From Propionivibrio dicarboxylicus (GTDB lineage: Bacteria; Pseudomonadota; Gammaproteobacteria; Burkholderiales; Rhodocyclaceae): a stretch of DNA of 64,000 nt. A program made the translations under genes and the position numbers. The notes beneath the pieces were generated by a model that made no database searches, was not told where the DNA came from, and saw nothing but the letters and a program-made list of their open reading frames with translations. Shown here in pieces: positions 29,858-39,047 of this stretch (positions within the stretch are counted from its first letter, which is position 1; each line of letters opens with the position of its first letter). The stretch spans positions 186,001 to 250,000 of the forward strand of contig NZ_FNCY01000003.1 of NCBI RefSeq assembly GCF_900099695.1, written 5' to 3'.

Positions 29858-30286
29858 ATGACGACCGACAGTACGCCCGCAGCCAAGCCGGCTCAGGACC
29901 CGCGCGCCCTGCTCAAGAAACTCCACGAAACCTATCCGGCCTTCCGCGACCACGCGCCGCTGGCGATCGGCATCGACAAACAGCTGCTGGCCCGTCAATC
30001 CGACATCGAACGCAAAGCCTTGCGCATTGCGCTCGGCATGCACACCAACTCGCTGCGCTATCTCAAGACCATGGAAAAGGCGACGCAGCGCGTCGACCTC
30101 GACGGCCAGGTCGTTGCCGAGGTGACCGAGGAACACCGGCAGCATGCCGCCGAAACCCTGCGCGAACGCTTCCGCAAGGATGCCGAGCGACGCAAGGCGC
30201 AGCGCCTCGCCGAAGAACAGGAACGCCAGCGCACGCAAAAGCTGAATCAGCTCGTCGAGAAATTCGGCAAGCCTCGCTCGTCCTGA
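29858..30286 (+). CDS. ProQ/FinO-domain RNA-binding protein
   Basis: This 142-aa protein has a ProQ/FinO core (about residues 15-100) with DPRALLKKLHETYPAFRDH, PLAIGIDKQLLAR and LRIALGMHTNSLRYLKTM. A basic, coiled C-terminal tail rich in Arg/Gln/Glu follows. Family members bind structured small RNAs and mRNA 3' ends. The ATG at 29858 gives the normal N-terminus; a TTG at 29825 is an alternative, and neither has a clear ribosome-binding site. A small unknown gene follows after 36 bp. Confidence 0.85.
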   Translation: MTTDSTPAAKPAQDPRALLKKLHETYPAFRDHAPLAIGIDKQLLARQSDIERKALRIALGMHTNSLRYLKTMEKATQRVDLDGQVVAEVTEEHRQHAAETLRERFRKDAERRKAQRLAEEQERQRTQKLNQLVEKFGKPRSS

Positions 30287-30322
30287 CCGGGATTCGGCCT
30301 ACCCCGCCCAACGCAAAGGTCC

Positions 30323-30652
30323 GTGCGAATTCACATCGACGAGGCCTCGCCGGGCGTCCTTGAGCATCTGGCGGCGCGACACCTGGGTGCTTGCGCCGCA
30401 TCGGACGACGCGCTGCTGGCGAAATTGGCAACACATTACCCTGTCCTGCAGCAAGACGAGGAGCGCGCAACCTGGACCGTCGCGATCGCCGCACCGACGC
30501 GCAGTTTCACCGGACAGACCGAGCGGGCCGCACTGCTACGCGCCTGCCTGTCGCGCTGCTGCGGGGATTTCTTCGAACTCGACGAAGACTGGATCGCCGA
30601 CCAGCTGAATTACCGGACGCTCTGGTCGAACGCCGCGCGCTGCGCGGAATAA
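30323..30652 (+). CDS. Hypothetical protein
   Basis: This 109-aa protein is not recognised. It starts at GTG with AGGT close upstream, has no signal peptide or membrane helix, and contains a Cys pair in LSRCCGDFFELDEDWI and a Trp/Tyr-rich end. Codon use looks like its neighbours. It lies 36 bp after the ProQ-family gene on the same strand and converges on ccoH with only four bases between the stops. A DUF-type conserved protein is possible; the function is unknown. Confidence 0.5.
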   Translation: MRIHIDEASPGVLEHLAARHLGACAASDDALLAKLATHYPVLQQDEERATWTVAIAAPTRSFTGQTERAALLRACLSRCCGDFFELDEDWIADQLNYRTLWSNAARCAE

Positions 30653-30656
30653 GCGC

Positions 30657-31163
30657 TTATTTCGGCAAGACCAGGACCGGCGCCTTATCGACCAGCCAGT
30701 CGCCGGTCAGGCGCCACATGCGCCCGTCATCTTCGATCGAGAGCCGCCAACGCCCCGACAGCGGCCGCTCCAGACGACCGGAATAGAGATCGCCGGCCTG
30801 GCGCTGCAGGGTCAGCACCTGATCCTCACCCGAACGCGTCGGATGCATCAGGCGCAGCGACAAGGTCTCGGGCAGCGTCGTTCCGGCCTGCCCCGCGCGT
30901 AACATCACCCGCAATTCGTGGCCGCCCAGCATCACTTGCGCCTGCAATCCGAGCCGCGCCGCCGCCTGATCGCGCGCCGTCGTCTGATTGATGCCGAGAC
31001 CCTGCTTGTAATAGTCGTCGGACACCAGTCCGTCGTTGCTGCGCAAGGCCAGCACCAGCGTGACGAAGCCGGCGACGACGACAATCGCCGGACCGGCCAT
31101 CAGTAGCCACGGCCAGCGGTGGCGGTACCAGGGAAGCGACGGGGATGACGTGTTTTCGTTCAT
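30657..31163 (-). CDS. ccoH: FixH-family cbb3 oxidase assembly protein
   Basis: This 168-aa protein has one N-terminal membrane helix (WPWLLMAGPAIVVVAGFVTLVLAL, about 17-40), the FixH motif SDDYYKQGLGINQ just after it, and an Ig-like periplasmic domain ending GDWLVDKAPVLVLPK. FixH/CcoH helps assemble cbb3 oxidase, probably with the CcoI copper pump. It starts in an ATGA overlap with ccoG. Confidence 0.9.
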   Translation of the reverse strand: MNENTSSPSLPWYRHRWPWLLMAGPAIVVVAGFVTLVLALRSNDGLVSDDYYKQGLGINQTTARDQAAARLGLQAQVMLGGHELRVMLRAGQAGTTLPETLSLRLMHPTRSGEDQVLTLQRQAGDLYSGRLERPLSGRWRLSIEDDGRMWRLTGDWLVDKAPVLVLPK

Positions 31164-32569
31164 GGCAGATAGAAAGTGGTTTTCTCATGGACGGCGATCT
31201 TGGGCGCGCCCTCCGCACGGAGTTCGAAGACGACCGGGTTGGAGCCCTTCTTGCCCTTGCCTTCCTCAACGCTCGCCACCGCCGCCACCGTCTTGTTCGA
31301 TGCGCCCGGAACCTCGATCGTGGCGCCGCTTTCCAGCCGGATGCCGTCGATGCCAGACACCTCGATCTGGTAGCGATGCGGCGCTTCGTCGGTATTCATG
31401 ACGCGCAGGGTGAAGACGTTCTCGATGCGTTCGTCATCGCCTTCGCGGTACAGCGTCGAGCGGTCGCGCAACACGTCGACCTTGAGCGGAACGCGCGTCG
31501 CCAGACTCCAGCCGGCCGCCACGACGATCAGCACGAGGATGGCCGAATAGACCAGCGTCCTTGGCCGCATCAGATGCTGCAGGATGTCGCGTGCGCCGTA
31601 ATGCTTGGCCATCGCGTTCTCGGTCGAGTAACGGATCAGGCCGCGCGGCAGGCCGATCTTGTCCATCACCGAGTCGCAACCGTCGATACACGCGGCGCAG
31701 GCGATACATTCGTACTGGAGACCGTTGCGGATGTCGATGCCGGTCGGGCAGACCTGCACGCAGACGCCGCAATCGACGCAGTCGCCGAGGGCTTTTCCAC
31801 CGGCATCACCCCCCTTGCGACGCTGCCCGCGCGGCTCGCCGCGTTCGGCGTCGTAGGTGATGACCAGCGTGTCCGGATCGAACATCACACCCTGGAAGCG
31901 CGCATACGGGCAGAGATACTTGCACATCTGCTCGCGCATGAAGCCGGCCATGAAATACAGGAAGCCAGAATAGAAGAACAGCCAGAAGACTTCCCAGCCG
32001 CTAACGCCGAAGGATCCGACGGCGCTCGCCAGTTCGCGGATCGGCGTGAAATAGCCGACGAAGGTGAAGCCCGTCCACGCGGCCACGACCAGCCATGCCG
32101 CGTGCTTGGCGACCTTGAGGCCGAGCTTGCGCGCCGACATCGGCTGCCGATCGAGCTTCATCCGCGCCGAGCGGTCGCCTTCGATCTTGCGCTCGATCCA
32201 CATGAAGATCTCGGTGTAAACCGTCTGCGGACAAGCATAGCCGCAGAACAGCCGCCCGCCGATCGCCGTCGCGAGGAACAGCAGATACGCCGAGATCACC
32301 AGGAGGACGGCGAGATAGATCGCGTCCTGCGGCCAGAACACCATGCCGAAGACATAGAACTTGCGTTCGGCGAGATGGAACAGTACGGCCTGCCGCCCGC
32401 CCCAGTCGAGCCAGCAAGCGCCGTAGAAGAAGAACTGGGTGAGGAAGACCATGATCCAGCGGGCGTTGTTGAAGGTGCCCGAAACGCTGCGCATGTAGAT
32501 GGTCCTGCGCTTTTCGTAGAGCCCCCCGGCCCCTGTGGCCTGACCGGAGGGTTTTCCGTCCGTATTCAT
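31160..32569 (-). CDS. ccoG: cbb3 oxidase maturation protein CcoG (RdxA/FixG)
   Basis: This 469-aa membrane iron-sulfur protein has several membrane helices. The [4Fe-4S] segments are CGYACPQTVYTEIFMWIERK (about 95-115), CVDCGVCVQVCPTGID and CIACAACIDGC (about 255-295), followed by a periplasmic C-terminal Ig-like domain. CcoG is thought to reduce Cu(II) for the oxidase. The start at 32569 was preferred over one six codons upstream. A terminator separates it from ccoP, so it should have its own promoter in the 117-bp gap. Confidence 0.94.
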   Translation of the reverse strand: MNTDGKPSGQATGAGGLYEKRRTIYMRSVSGTFNNARWIMVFLTQFFFYGACWLDWGGRQAVLFHLAERKFYVFGMVFWPQDAIYLAVLLVISAYLLFLATAIGGRLFCGYACPQTVYTEIFMWIERKIEGDRSARMKLDRQPMSARKLGLKVAKHAAWLVVAAWTGFTFVGYFTPIRELASAVGSFGVSGWEVFWLFFYSGFLYFMAGFMREQMCKYLCPYARFQGVMFDPDTLVITYDAERGEPRGQRRKGGDAGGKALGDCVDCGVCVQVCPTGIDIRNGLQYECIACAACIDGCDSVMDKIGLPRGLIRYSTENAMAKHYGARDILQHLMRPRTLVYSAILVLIVVAAGWSLATRVPLKVDVLRDRSTLYREGDDERIENVFTLRVMNTDEAPHRYQIEVSGIDGIRLESGATIEVPGASNKTVAAVASVEEGKGKKGSNPVVFELRAEGAPKIAVHEKTTFYLP

Positions 32570-32639
32570 GTCGATGCAGTCCGCCAAAGTTGGAATATCA
32601 CTTTACGCTACTATTTGGCGCAATTGAGGCTTGCAGGAG

Positions 32640-32665
32640 AAAAAACGGGGCATTCGCTGCCCCGT
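32640..32665 (-). terminator. Rho-independent terminator of ccoNOQP
   Basis: ACGGGGCA (32645-32652) pairs with TGCCCCGT (32658-32665), followed on the minus strand by a T run. It lies 22 bp after the ccoP stop and splits the structural genes from ccoGH. Confidence 0.88.
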
Positions 32666-32686
32666 ATATGCCATTGTCGCGACCGT

Positions 32687-33619
32687 TCAGCGTTTCTCGC
32701 CGCCCGAACTCAGGTTGAACACATAGGCGGCCAACAGGTGGACCTTGCCTTCGCCAAGAAATTCCTTCCACGCCGGCATCTGGTTGGTCCGACCCGCCGT
32801 GATCGTTTCGATGATCTTGGCTTCGGAACTGCCGTAGAGCCAGGTCTTGTCGGTCAGGTTGGGCGCGCCGAGCGCTTGCTGGCCCTTGCCGTCCATGCCG
32901 TGACAGGCGAAGCAGACGGCCTTGAAGCGCGTCTCGCCCTTGGTCGCGAGATCCGCATCGTGCTTGAGCCCCGACAGCGAGCGCACGTAATTGGCAAGCT
33001 CCTTGGCGCCGGCCTCGCCGCCGACCGCGTCGGGGTTGCCGCCGTAGGGCGGCATCATGCCGGTGCGGCCATTGCTGATCGTCTCGACGATCTGTTCGGG
33101 CGCGCCGCCCCACTGCCAGTCCTTGTCGGTGAGGTTCGGGAAACCCTTGTCGCGGGAGCCCTGACCGGTCGCGCCGTGGCACTGGATGCAGTAGGTCTGG
33201 AACAGGCGCCCGCCCATTTCCATGGCTTCCTTGTCGGCGGCCACGGAGGCAAGGTCGAGCTTCAGATACTTGTCGAAGAGCGGCTTGAGCTGCGCTTCGG
33301 CTTTCTCGACTTCCATCTTGTGCGCGCCGGTCGAGGTCCAGCCCCAGATGCCGGGGAAGCGCCCAAGCGCCGGATAGAGTGAAACATACGCCAGCGCGAA
33401 GAAGACGGTCAGGTAGAACAGCCACATCCACCAGCGCGGCAGCGGGTTGTTGTATTCCTGCAGCGTCTCGTCCCAGACATGCCCGGTCGTGTCGGTGGTC
33501 TGCTCGCTGCTGCTGTGGTGGATGCTCTGGAACCAGAGGAAGACACCGCAGGCAACGACGCTGACCAGCACGATCAGAATGACATACCAGTTCCAGAACT
33601 CATTGACAAAATCGCTCAT
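32687..33619 (-). CDS. ccoP: cbb3-type cytochrome c oxidase diheme subunit III
   Basis: This 310-aa protein has an N-terminal membrane helix (about 10-30), a second hydrophobic segment near MWLFYLTVFFALAYVSLYP, and two cytochrome c domains with heme motifs YCIQCHG and VCFACHG. It accepts electrons from soluble cytochrome c and passes them to CcoO and CcoN. It starts in an ATGA overlap with ccoQ and is closed by the terminator at 32640-32665. Confidence 0.97.
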   Translation of the reverse strand: MSDFVNEFWNWYVILIVLVSVVACGVFLWFQSIHHSSSEQTTDTTGHVWDETLQEYNNPLPRWWMWLFYLTVFFALAYVSLYPALGRFPGIWGWTSTGAHKMEVEKAEAQLKPLFDKYLKLDLASVAADKEAMEMGGRLFQTYCIQCHGATGQGSRDKGFPNLTDKDWQWGGAPEQIVETISNGRTGMMPPYGGNPDAVGGEAGAKELANYVRSLSGLKHDADLATKGETRFKAVCFACHGMDGKGQQALGAPNLTDKTWLYGSSEAKIIETITAGRTNQMPAWKEFLGEGKVHLLAAYVFNLSSGGEKR

Positions 33620-33813
33620 GATGTTTTCCTTTGTTCGTTGCGCGAAGCCAGGCCGCGCTCGGCCATTTCAGCTTCGATGTCGGCGAAGGGGAGTTGGGCC
33701 GCTTCCTCGAAGCGCTGCCGGTTCTTGCGTACCCCGTACGCCCACCACACGATGCCCAGAAAGGTCGCGAAGGAAACGACCGTGACGATGGATCGCAGTT
33801 CGTTGATATCCAT
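33616..33813 (-). CDS. ccoQ: cbb3 oxidase subunit CcoQ/FixQ
   Basis: This 65-aa protein starts MDINELRSIVTVVSFATFLG, with a single membrane helix (about 8-27) and then a charged cytoplasmic tail. That is the normal CcoQ layout; the subunit stabilises the core complex. The start lies only five bases after the ccoO stop, and the stop overlaps the ccoP start. Confidence 0.93.
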   Translation of the reverse strand: MDINELRSIVTVVSFATFLGIVWWAYGVRKNRQRFEEAAQLPFADIEAEMAERGLASRNEQRKTS

Positions 33814-33818
33814 GGCGA

Positions 33819-34433
33819 TCACTTCACACCCTTGAGTTCGACCCCCAGCCCCTGCAGGTACGCCACGAGCGCGTCGAGTTCGGTCTTGCCCTCGACTTCC
33901 TTGGCGGCGCCGGCGATCTGTTCGTCGGTATAAGGCACGCCGACCTTGCGCAGCGCGCGCATCTTGTCGGGTGCGCTGGCCGCGTCGGCCGGCGTCTTGG
34001 CGAGCCAACTGAACGAGGGCATGTTCGACTCCGGCACGACGTCGCGCGGATTGATCAGGTGGGCACGATGCCATTCATCCGAGTAACGTCCGCCGACGCG
34101 GGCGAGATCCGGACCGGTACGCTTCGAACCCCACTGGAAGGGATGGTCATAGACGAATTCGCCGGCGACCGAATAATGGCCGTAGCGCTCGGTCTCGGCG
34201 CGGAACGGACGCACCATCTGCGAATGGCAGAGGTAGCAGCCTTCGCGGATATAGACGTCGCGACCGGTGAGGCGCACCGCGTCATACGGCTTGAGGCCGT
34301 CGACCGGCGTCGTCGTCGATTTCTGGAAGAACAGCGGAACGATTTCCAGCAGCCCGCCGACGCTGACCACCAGCACGGTCAGCACGATCAGGAGGCCGAT
34401 GTTGCGTTCGATCGAATCATGCGTCAATTTCAT
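33819..34433 (-). CDS. ccoO: cbb3 oxidase monoheme subunit II
   Basis: This 204-aa protein has an N-terminal membrane anchor ([21 protein letters not shown]) and a cytochrome c domain with heme motif [13 protein letters not shown] (about residues 70-82). The Met ligand lies in [10 protein letters not shown]. It sits 18 bp after ccoN and five bases before ccoQ. Confidence 0.97.
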   Translation of the reverse strand: MKLTHDSIERNIGLLIVLTVLVVSVGGLLEIVPLFFQKSTTTPVDGLKPYDAVRLTGRDVYIREGCYLCHSQMVRPFRAETERYGHYSVAGEFVYDHPFQWGSKRTGPDLARVGGRYSDEWHRAHLINPRDVVPESNMPSFSWLAKTPADAASAPDKMRALRKVGVPYTDEQIAGAAKEVEGKTELDALVAYLQGLGVELKGVK

Positions 34434-34451
34434 TTTGTCCTGTCCTCCCCG

Positions 34452-35876
34452 TTAGGCGTGATGACCGGCCGGCAAAAGCACCGGCGCATCTTCGGTCAGG
34501 CCGCCCGCCATCGTCTTGAACATGTTGTAGGCCATGATCAGCATACCGGTCAGGAACAGCACGCCGCCCATCAGGCGGATGCCCCAGAACGGATACGAGA
34601 CCTTGACCGATTCCACGAAGCTGTAGGCGAGCGTGCCGTCGGCATTGACCTCGCGCCACATCATTCCCTGCATGACGCCGGCAATCCACATCGAAGCGAT
34701 GTAGAGCACGATACCGACCGTCGACACCCAGAAATGCACCGTGATCAACTTGACGCTATGCATTTCGGGTTTGCCGAACAGACGCGGCAGCAAATAGTAG
34801 ATCGTGCCGATCGACACCATGGCGACCCAGCCGAGCGCGCCGGAGTGCACGTGACCGATGGTCCAGTCGGTGTAGTGCGAGAGCGCATTGACCGTCTTGA
34901 TCGACATCATCGGGCCTTCGAAGGTCGACATGCCGTAGAACGACAGCGAGGTAATCAGGAACTTGAGCACCGGGTCGTCGCGCAGTTTGTGCCAGGCGCC
35001 CGACAAGGTCATGATGCCGTTGATCATGCCGCCCCAGGACGGCGCCAGCAGGATCAGCGAGAAGATCATGCCAACCGACTGGGTCCAGTCCGGCAGCGCC
35101 GTGTAGTGCAGATGGTGCGGACCCGCCCACATGTAGGTGAAGATCAGCGCCCAGAAGTGCACCACCGACAGGCGGTACGAATAAATCGGGCGGTCGGCCT
35201 GTTTCGGCACGAAGTAGTACATCATGCCGAGGAAGCCGGCGGTCAGGAAGAAGCCGACGGCATTGTGACCGTACCACCACTGGATCATCGCGTCCTGCAC
35301 ACCGGCATAAGCCGAGTAGGACTTGGTCAGCGACACCGGGATCGCCGCGCTATTGACGATATGCAGCAGCGCCACGGCGAGGATGAAGCCACCGTAGAAC
35401 CAGTTGGCGACGTAGATGTGCGTGACCGTCCGCTTCCAGATCGTGCCGAAGAAGACGACGGCATAGGCCACCCAGACGACGGCGATGAGGATGTCGATCG
35501 GCCATTCGAGTTCGGCGTATTCCTTGCCGGACGTCATGCCGAGCGGCAGCGTGATCGCCGCCAGCAGGATCACGACCTGCCAGCCCCAGAAGACGAAGGA
35601 CGCCAGCTTGTCGCAGAACAGCCGGGTATGACAGGTGCGCTGGACGACGTAGAAGGAACTACCCATCAGGGCGCAGCCGCCGAAGGCGAAGATCACCGCA
35701 TTGGTATGCAGCGGCCGCAATCGCCCGAAATGCAGGAAGCCGATATTCAGTTCCGGCCAGACCAGCTGGGCGGCGATGATCACCCCGACCAGCATGCCGA
35801 CGATGCCCCAGATCACGGACATCACGGTGAATTGCCGAACCACCTTGTAGTTATAGGCAGACTGGATTTCCGACAT
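34452..35876 (-). CDS. ccoN: cbb3-type cytochrome c oxidase catalytic subunit I
   Basis: This 474-aa, 12-helix heme-copper oxidase has the low-spin heme His in [12 protein letters not shown], the Cu-B and Tyr region in [18 protein letters not shown], the double His in [17 protein letters not shown], and the heme b3/b ligands in [15 protein letters not shown]. This high-affinity terminal oxidase points to growth at low oxygen. Transcription probably starts in the 374-bp upstream region, which has FNR-type sites. Confidence 0.97.
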   Translation of the reverse strand: MSEIQSAYNYKVVRQFTVMSVIWGIVGMLVGVIIAAQLVWPELNIGFLHFGRLRPLHTNAVIFAFGGCALMGSSFYVVQRTCHTRLFCDKLASFVFWGWQVVILLAAITLPLGMTSGKEYAELEWPIDILIAVVWVAYAVVFFGTIWKRTVTHIYVANWFYGGFILAVALLHIVNSAAIPVSLTKSYSAYAGVQDAMIQWWYGHNAVGFFLTAGFLGMMYYFVPKQADRPIYSYRLSVVHFWALIFTYMWAGPHHLHYTALPDWTQSVGMIFSLILLAPSWGGMINGIMTLSGAWHKLRDDPVLKFLITSLSFYGMSTFEGPMMSIKTVNALSHYTDWTIGHVHSGALGWVAMVSIGTIYYLLPRLFGKPEMHSVKLITVHFWVSTVGIVLYIASMWIAGVMQGMMWREVNADGTLAYSFVESVKVSYPFWGIRLMGGVLFLTGMLIMAYNMFKTMAGGLTEDAPVLLPAGHHA

Positions 35877-35951
35877 GGACCCACCTCGCTTTCAAATGAA
35901 ACGGTTTATGCCATTCACTTTAACACGCGTGCATGGCATGTTCAGATGCAC

Positions 35952-35978
35952 ACTATAGTCCCGACCCTGCATCGTCAA
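35952..35978 (-). promoter_or_regulatory. Candidate sigma70 promoter of ccoN
   Basis: On the minus strand TTGACG (35973-35978) is followed after 15 bp by TATAGT (35952-35957). Transcription would start about 70 bp before ccoN. The 15-bp spacer is short, and the FNR boxes lie farther upstream than usual activating positions for this promoter. Confidence 0.4.
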
Positions 35979-36054
35979 GCAATTCACAAGGACTTTCGTG
36001 GCCCGCAGGCCGACGAACAACCCTTCGCGCACAAGTGGTATTTGACCACAAGGA

Positions 36055-36068
36055 TTGACATGCATCAA
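36055..36068. promoter_or_regulatory. FNR/ANR-like box 1
   Basis: TTGACATGCATCAA matches the TTGAT-N4-ATCAA consensus at nine of ten positions. It lies about 180 bp upstream of ccoN, a gene class commonly activated by FNR-type regulators at low oxygen. Confidence 0.65.
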
Positions 36069-36157
36069 TTCAAAACCTGCATCACACAAATCCTGTAACC
36101 CCTTAGATGTGCCAATAGCGCAACAAAACGCCTGGAACACTCACGCTTCCCTAGCAA

Positions 36158-36171
36158 TTGATCTATGTCAA
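36158..36171. promoter_or_regulatory. FNR/ANR-like box 2
   Basis: TTGATCTATGTCAA matches the FNR consensus at nine of ten positions and lies 103 bp farther from ccoN than box 1, in the same AT-rich gap. Confidence 0.6.
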
Positions 36172-36250
36172 TTTCAAACCTGCCATTGAAATACCCACGT
36201 CAGCCCAAAGGCTTTCGCGAACGCGGAGATTCACGCGGCCGGCCCCGACC

Positions 36251-36403
36251 TCACTTCCTGACGCCATCGTCATCGCGCAGGACGCGGTAACCGGGCCCTT
36301 CGAGGTCGTCGTACTGACCGCTGCGCAGCGACCACCAGAAGGCCGCCCCGATGATGAAGACGAGGACGACCGAGAGCGGAATCAGGAGATAGAGGATTTC
36401 CAT
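36251..36403 (-). CDS. ccoS: cbb3 oxidase assembly protein CcoS
   Basis: This 50-aa protein starts MEILYLLIPLSVVLVFIIGA, one membrane helix, followed by FWWSLRSGQYDDLEGPGYR, the CcoS signature. CcoS is needed to insert redox cofactors into the oxidase. The start lies inside the end of ccoI (22-bp overlap), so the pair is co-translated. Confidence 0.93.
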   Translation of the reverse strand: MEILYLLIPLSVVLVFIIGAAFWWSLRSGQYDDLEGPGYRVLRDDDGVRK

Positions 36404-38853
36404 GGCTTTTCGTGACGCTCCGACCGCTGCAAGCGCAATGAGTTCAATACGACGAGCAAAGAACTGCCGGACATGCCGATTCCGGCCAGCCACGGCGTCA
36501 CCCAACCAGCCATCGCCAGCGGCAACGCGACGATGTTATAGACGAAGGCCCAGACAAGATTTTGGCGGATGATCGCGAGACCGCGGCGTGCCAGCCGGTA
36601 GGCCTGCGCCACCGCCGTCAGCCGGTCCGAGAGCAGGACGAGGTCGGCCTGCGTCCGCGCCAGCTGCGAGCCGCTGCCCATGGCCACCGACACCTGGGCC
36701 AGCGCCAGCACCGGCGCATCGTTGACACCATCGCCGACCATCGCCACGACCGCCCCGTCGGCTTGCAGGCCACTTACATAGGCGTGCTTGTCCTGCGGCG
36801 AAGCCTCGGCAATCACGGTCGCAATGCCAAGAGCATCGGCAACGCGGCGAGCCACGCGCGCCGAATCGCCACTCAGAAGCACGAGCTCGCGCCCATCGGC
36901 GCGCAAGGCGGCCAACATCGCCGCCGCTTCGGGACGCACCGCGTCGCCGAGCCGGAAAAGCGCCAGCCAGCCGGTATCGTCGCCAAGCGCGATCACCGTG
37001 TCGTCGCTCTGTGCAAACGCTGCCGCTGCCTCGGGCAAGGCTTGCCCGTGGATTTCGCCGACATAGGCAAGCCGCCCGATCCGTACGGCGCGCCCGTCCA
37101 TCCGTGCCGACATGCCGGCCCCCGGCACGCCGGCGACCTCGCTGACGTCCGCCAGCGGCATGCCGGCGGCCGCCTGGCGCAGCGCCCGCCCGAGCGGATG
37201 TTCCGACGCCTGTTCGATGCTCGCCGCCAGCGCCATGCACGCATCGCGATCGCGTTCGCCGAGCGGCAAGGTGTCGAGCAGGCGCATCTCGCCAGTGGTC
37301 AGCGTGCCGGTCTTGTCGAAAACGAAATGTGTCGCCCGCGCCAGCGTCTCGATCGCGTGCCCACGCGTTGCCAGCACCCCCAGGCGCGCCAGCGCGCCGC
37401 TGGCGATGGTCAGCGCCACTGGCGTCGCCAGCGAGAGCGCGCACGGGCAGGTGACGACCAGCACCGAGACAGTCACCCACAGCATGCGCGCCGGATCGAC
37501 AAAGCTCCACGCCACGGCAACGGCCGCTGCCAACAGGAGCAGCACTTCAAGAAAACGCCCGGCGATGCGGTCGGCAAGCGCGACGAGCTGCGGCTTTTCC
37601 ATCGCCGCGCGTTCCATCAGGCGCAGGATCGCCGACAGCCGCGTCGCCTCGCCGATCTGTTCGACACGGAAATACAAGGGACTATCGACATTGACGGCGC
37701 CGCCGGTCAGCGCATCGCCGGGCGCCTTGGTCACCGGTGCGCTCTCGCCCGACAGCAGCGACTCATCGACGCCGCTCGTCCCTTCGAGCACGCAACCGTC
37801 GGCGGGAATCGTCTCGCCCGGGCGCACCAGTACGACGTCCTGCGGCGCCAGGTCATCGACGACGACGCGCTCGACCGTGCGCACCGCCGGAAAACCCGGC
37901 ACGCGCGCGGCGAAAGCCGGGCGCAAGCGGGCCAGCGCTTCGGTAACGCTGACCGCGCGCTGGCGTGCGGTCATTTCGAGATACCGCCCGCCAAGCAGGA
38001 AAAAGATGAACATCGTCACCGAGTCGAAATAGACCTCGCCGCTGCCCGACAGCGTCGCCCACAGACTGGCGGCGAAGGCGGCGCCGACGCCGAGTGCCAC
38101 CGGCACGTCCATGCCGACGCGACGCAGGCGCAGGTCGCGCAGCGCGCCGCGGAAGAAGGGCGCCGCCGAATAGAGGATTACCGGCAGCGTCAGCACCAGG
38201 CTCGCCCAGCGCAACAGCGCTTCGATATCGGCACTCATCTCGCCCTCGCCGGCGAGATAGGCCGGTACCGCGTACATCATCACCTGCATCATGCCGAAGC
38301 CAGCGACGAACAGGCGCCACAAGGCCGAACGCCGCTCGCGGTGGGCGAGTGCCTCCTGCCGCGCAACGTCGTAGGGATGGGCGCGATAGCCGATGGCGAC
38401 AATCGCGGCCAGGATATCGGACAACTGGAGGCGCGTTTCGTCCCAGCGCACGCGGGCGCGCCGCGTGCTGTAGTTGATGTCGACGCCGGTGACGCCGGGC
38501 AGCGCCGCCAGATGGCGTTCGTTGAGCCAGATGCAGGCGGCGCAGGTGATGCCTTCGATGATCAGCGCCGCCTCGCGCTCGTGTTCGCCGAGGGCTCGCA
38601 CGAAACTCTTCTGGAAATCGGCGTGATCGTAGAGCTTGAGGTCGTCGAGCACCCGCGGCATCGCCTCGCGCGGCGATTCAGGCAGCGCGTCACGTTGGCG
38701 ATAATAGTCGGCCAGTCCGTTGGCGACGATCGCTTGCGCCACCGCCTGACAGCCGATGCAGCAGACTGCCCGTGCCTCGCCGTCGATCGTCACCGACAGG
38801 TCGACGCCGGCCGGAATCGGCAATCCGCAGTGATAACAACTCGCCTGACCCAT
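36382..38853 (-). CDS. ccoI: Copper-translocating P-type ATPase CcoI (FixI)
   Basis: This 823-aa P1B-ATPase has an N-terminal Cys-rich domain (CYHCGLPIPAG, CCIGCQAVA), a heavy-metal domain with GITCAACIWLNE, and eight membrane helices with the metal site VTCPCALSLATP. The phosphorylation motif DKTGTLTTGE, the HP motif SEHPLGRAL and GDGVNDAPVLA are all present. It exports copper for assembly of the CcoN Cu-B site. The start at 38853 was chosen just after a GGTGAGG box; an ATG five codons earlier is possible. It is divergent from ribF. Confidence 0.94.
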   Translation of the reverse strand: MGQASCYHCGLPIPAGVDLSVTIDGEARAVCCIGCQAVAQAIVANGLADYYRQRDALPESPREAMPRVLDDLKLYDHADFQKSFVRALGEHEREAALIIEGITCAACIWLNERHLAALPGVTGVDINYSTRRARVRWDETRLQLSDILAAIVAIGYRAHPYDVARQEALAHRERRSALWRLFVAGFGMMQVMMYAVPAYLAGEGEMSADIEALLRWASLVLTLPVILYSAAPFFRGALRDLRLRRVGMDVPVALGVGAAFAASLWATLSGSGEVYFDSVTMFIFFLLGGRYLEMTARQRAVSVTEALARLRPAFAARVPGFPAVRTVERVVVDDLAPQDVVLVRPGETIPADGCVLEGTSGVDESLLSGESAPVTKAPGDALTGGAVNVDSPLYFRVEQIGEATRLSAILRLMERAAMEKPQLVALADRIAGRFLEVLLLLAAAVAVAWSFVDPARMLWVTVSVLVVTCPCALSLATPVALTIASGALARLGVLATRGHAIETLARATHFVFDKTGTLTTGEMRLLDTLPLGERDRDACMALAASIEQASEHPLGRALRQAAAGMPLADVSEVAGVPGAGMSARMDGRAVRIGRLAYVGEIHGQALPEAAAAFAQSDDTVIALGDDTGWLALFRLGDAVRPEAAAMLAALRADGRELVLLSGDSARVARRVADALGIATVIAEASPQDKHAYVSGLQADGAVVAMVGDGVNDAPVLALAQVSVAMGSGSQLARTQADLVLLSDRLTAVAQAYRLARRGLAIIRQNLVWAFVYNIVALPLAMAGWVTPWLAGIGMSGSSLLVVLNSLRLQRSERHEKPWKSSIS

Positions 38854-39009
38854 CCTCACCCAATCCATGAAGGCGGCGCACAAAGCGCCGGAAATCCGGC
38901 TGAACCACCGCCGGCCCCGCCCATCGACCGCCCGGAGTATAAGTCAGTTCCGTCTGTCATCACGCCCTGGCAGTGCGCCGGGCGCCCGCCCAAGCCCCGT
39001 CAAACCCGT

Positions 39010-39015
39010 TATAAT
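39010..39015 (+). promoter_or_regulatory. Possible -10 box of ribF
   Basis: A perfect TATAAT lies 32 bp before the ribF ATG. No good -35 hexamer is visible at the right spacing. Confidence 0.4.
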
Positions 39016-39047
39016 TCAGGCTTTTTCCGTTTTTCCACAACCCTCCG

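Larger units (their letters stand above)
35877..36250 (-). promoter_or_regulatory. 374-bp ccoN upstream region
   Basis: No gene is seen here. The region holds two FNR/ANR-like palindromes (36055-36068 and 36158-36171) and a sigma70-like promoter candidate nearer ccoN. It is visibly AT-richer than the surrounding coding DNA. Confidence 0.6.

Noticed and set aside
31145..33382. A 745-residue open frame antisense to ccoG and ccoP
   Set aside because: The ccoG and ccoP frames carry their heme and Fe-S motifs; the antisense product has no recognisable domain.
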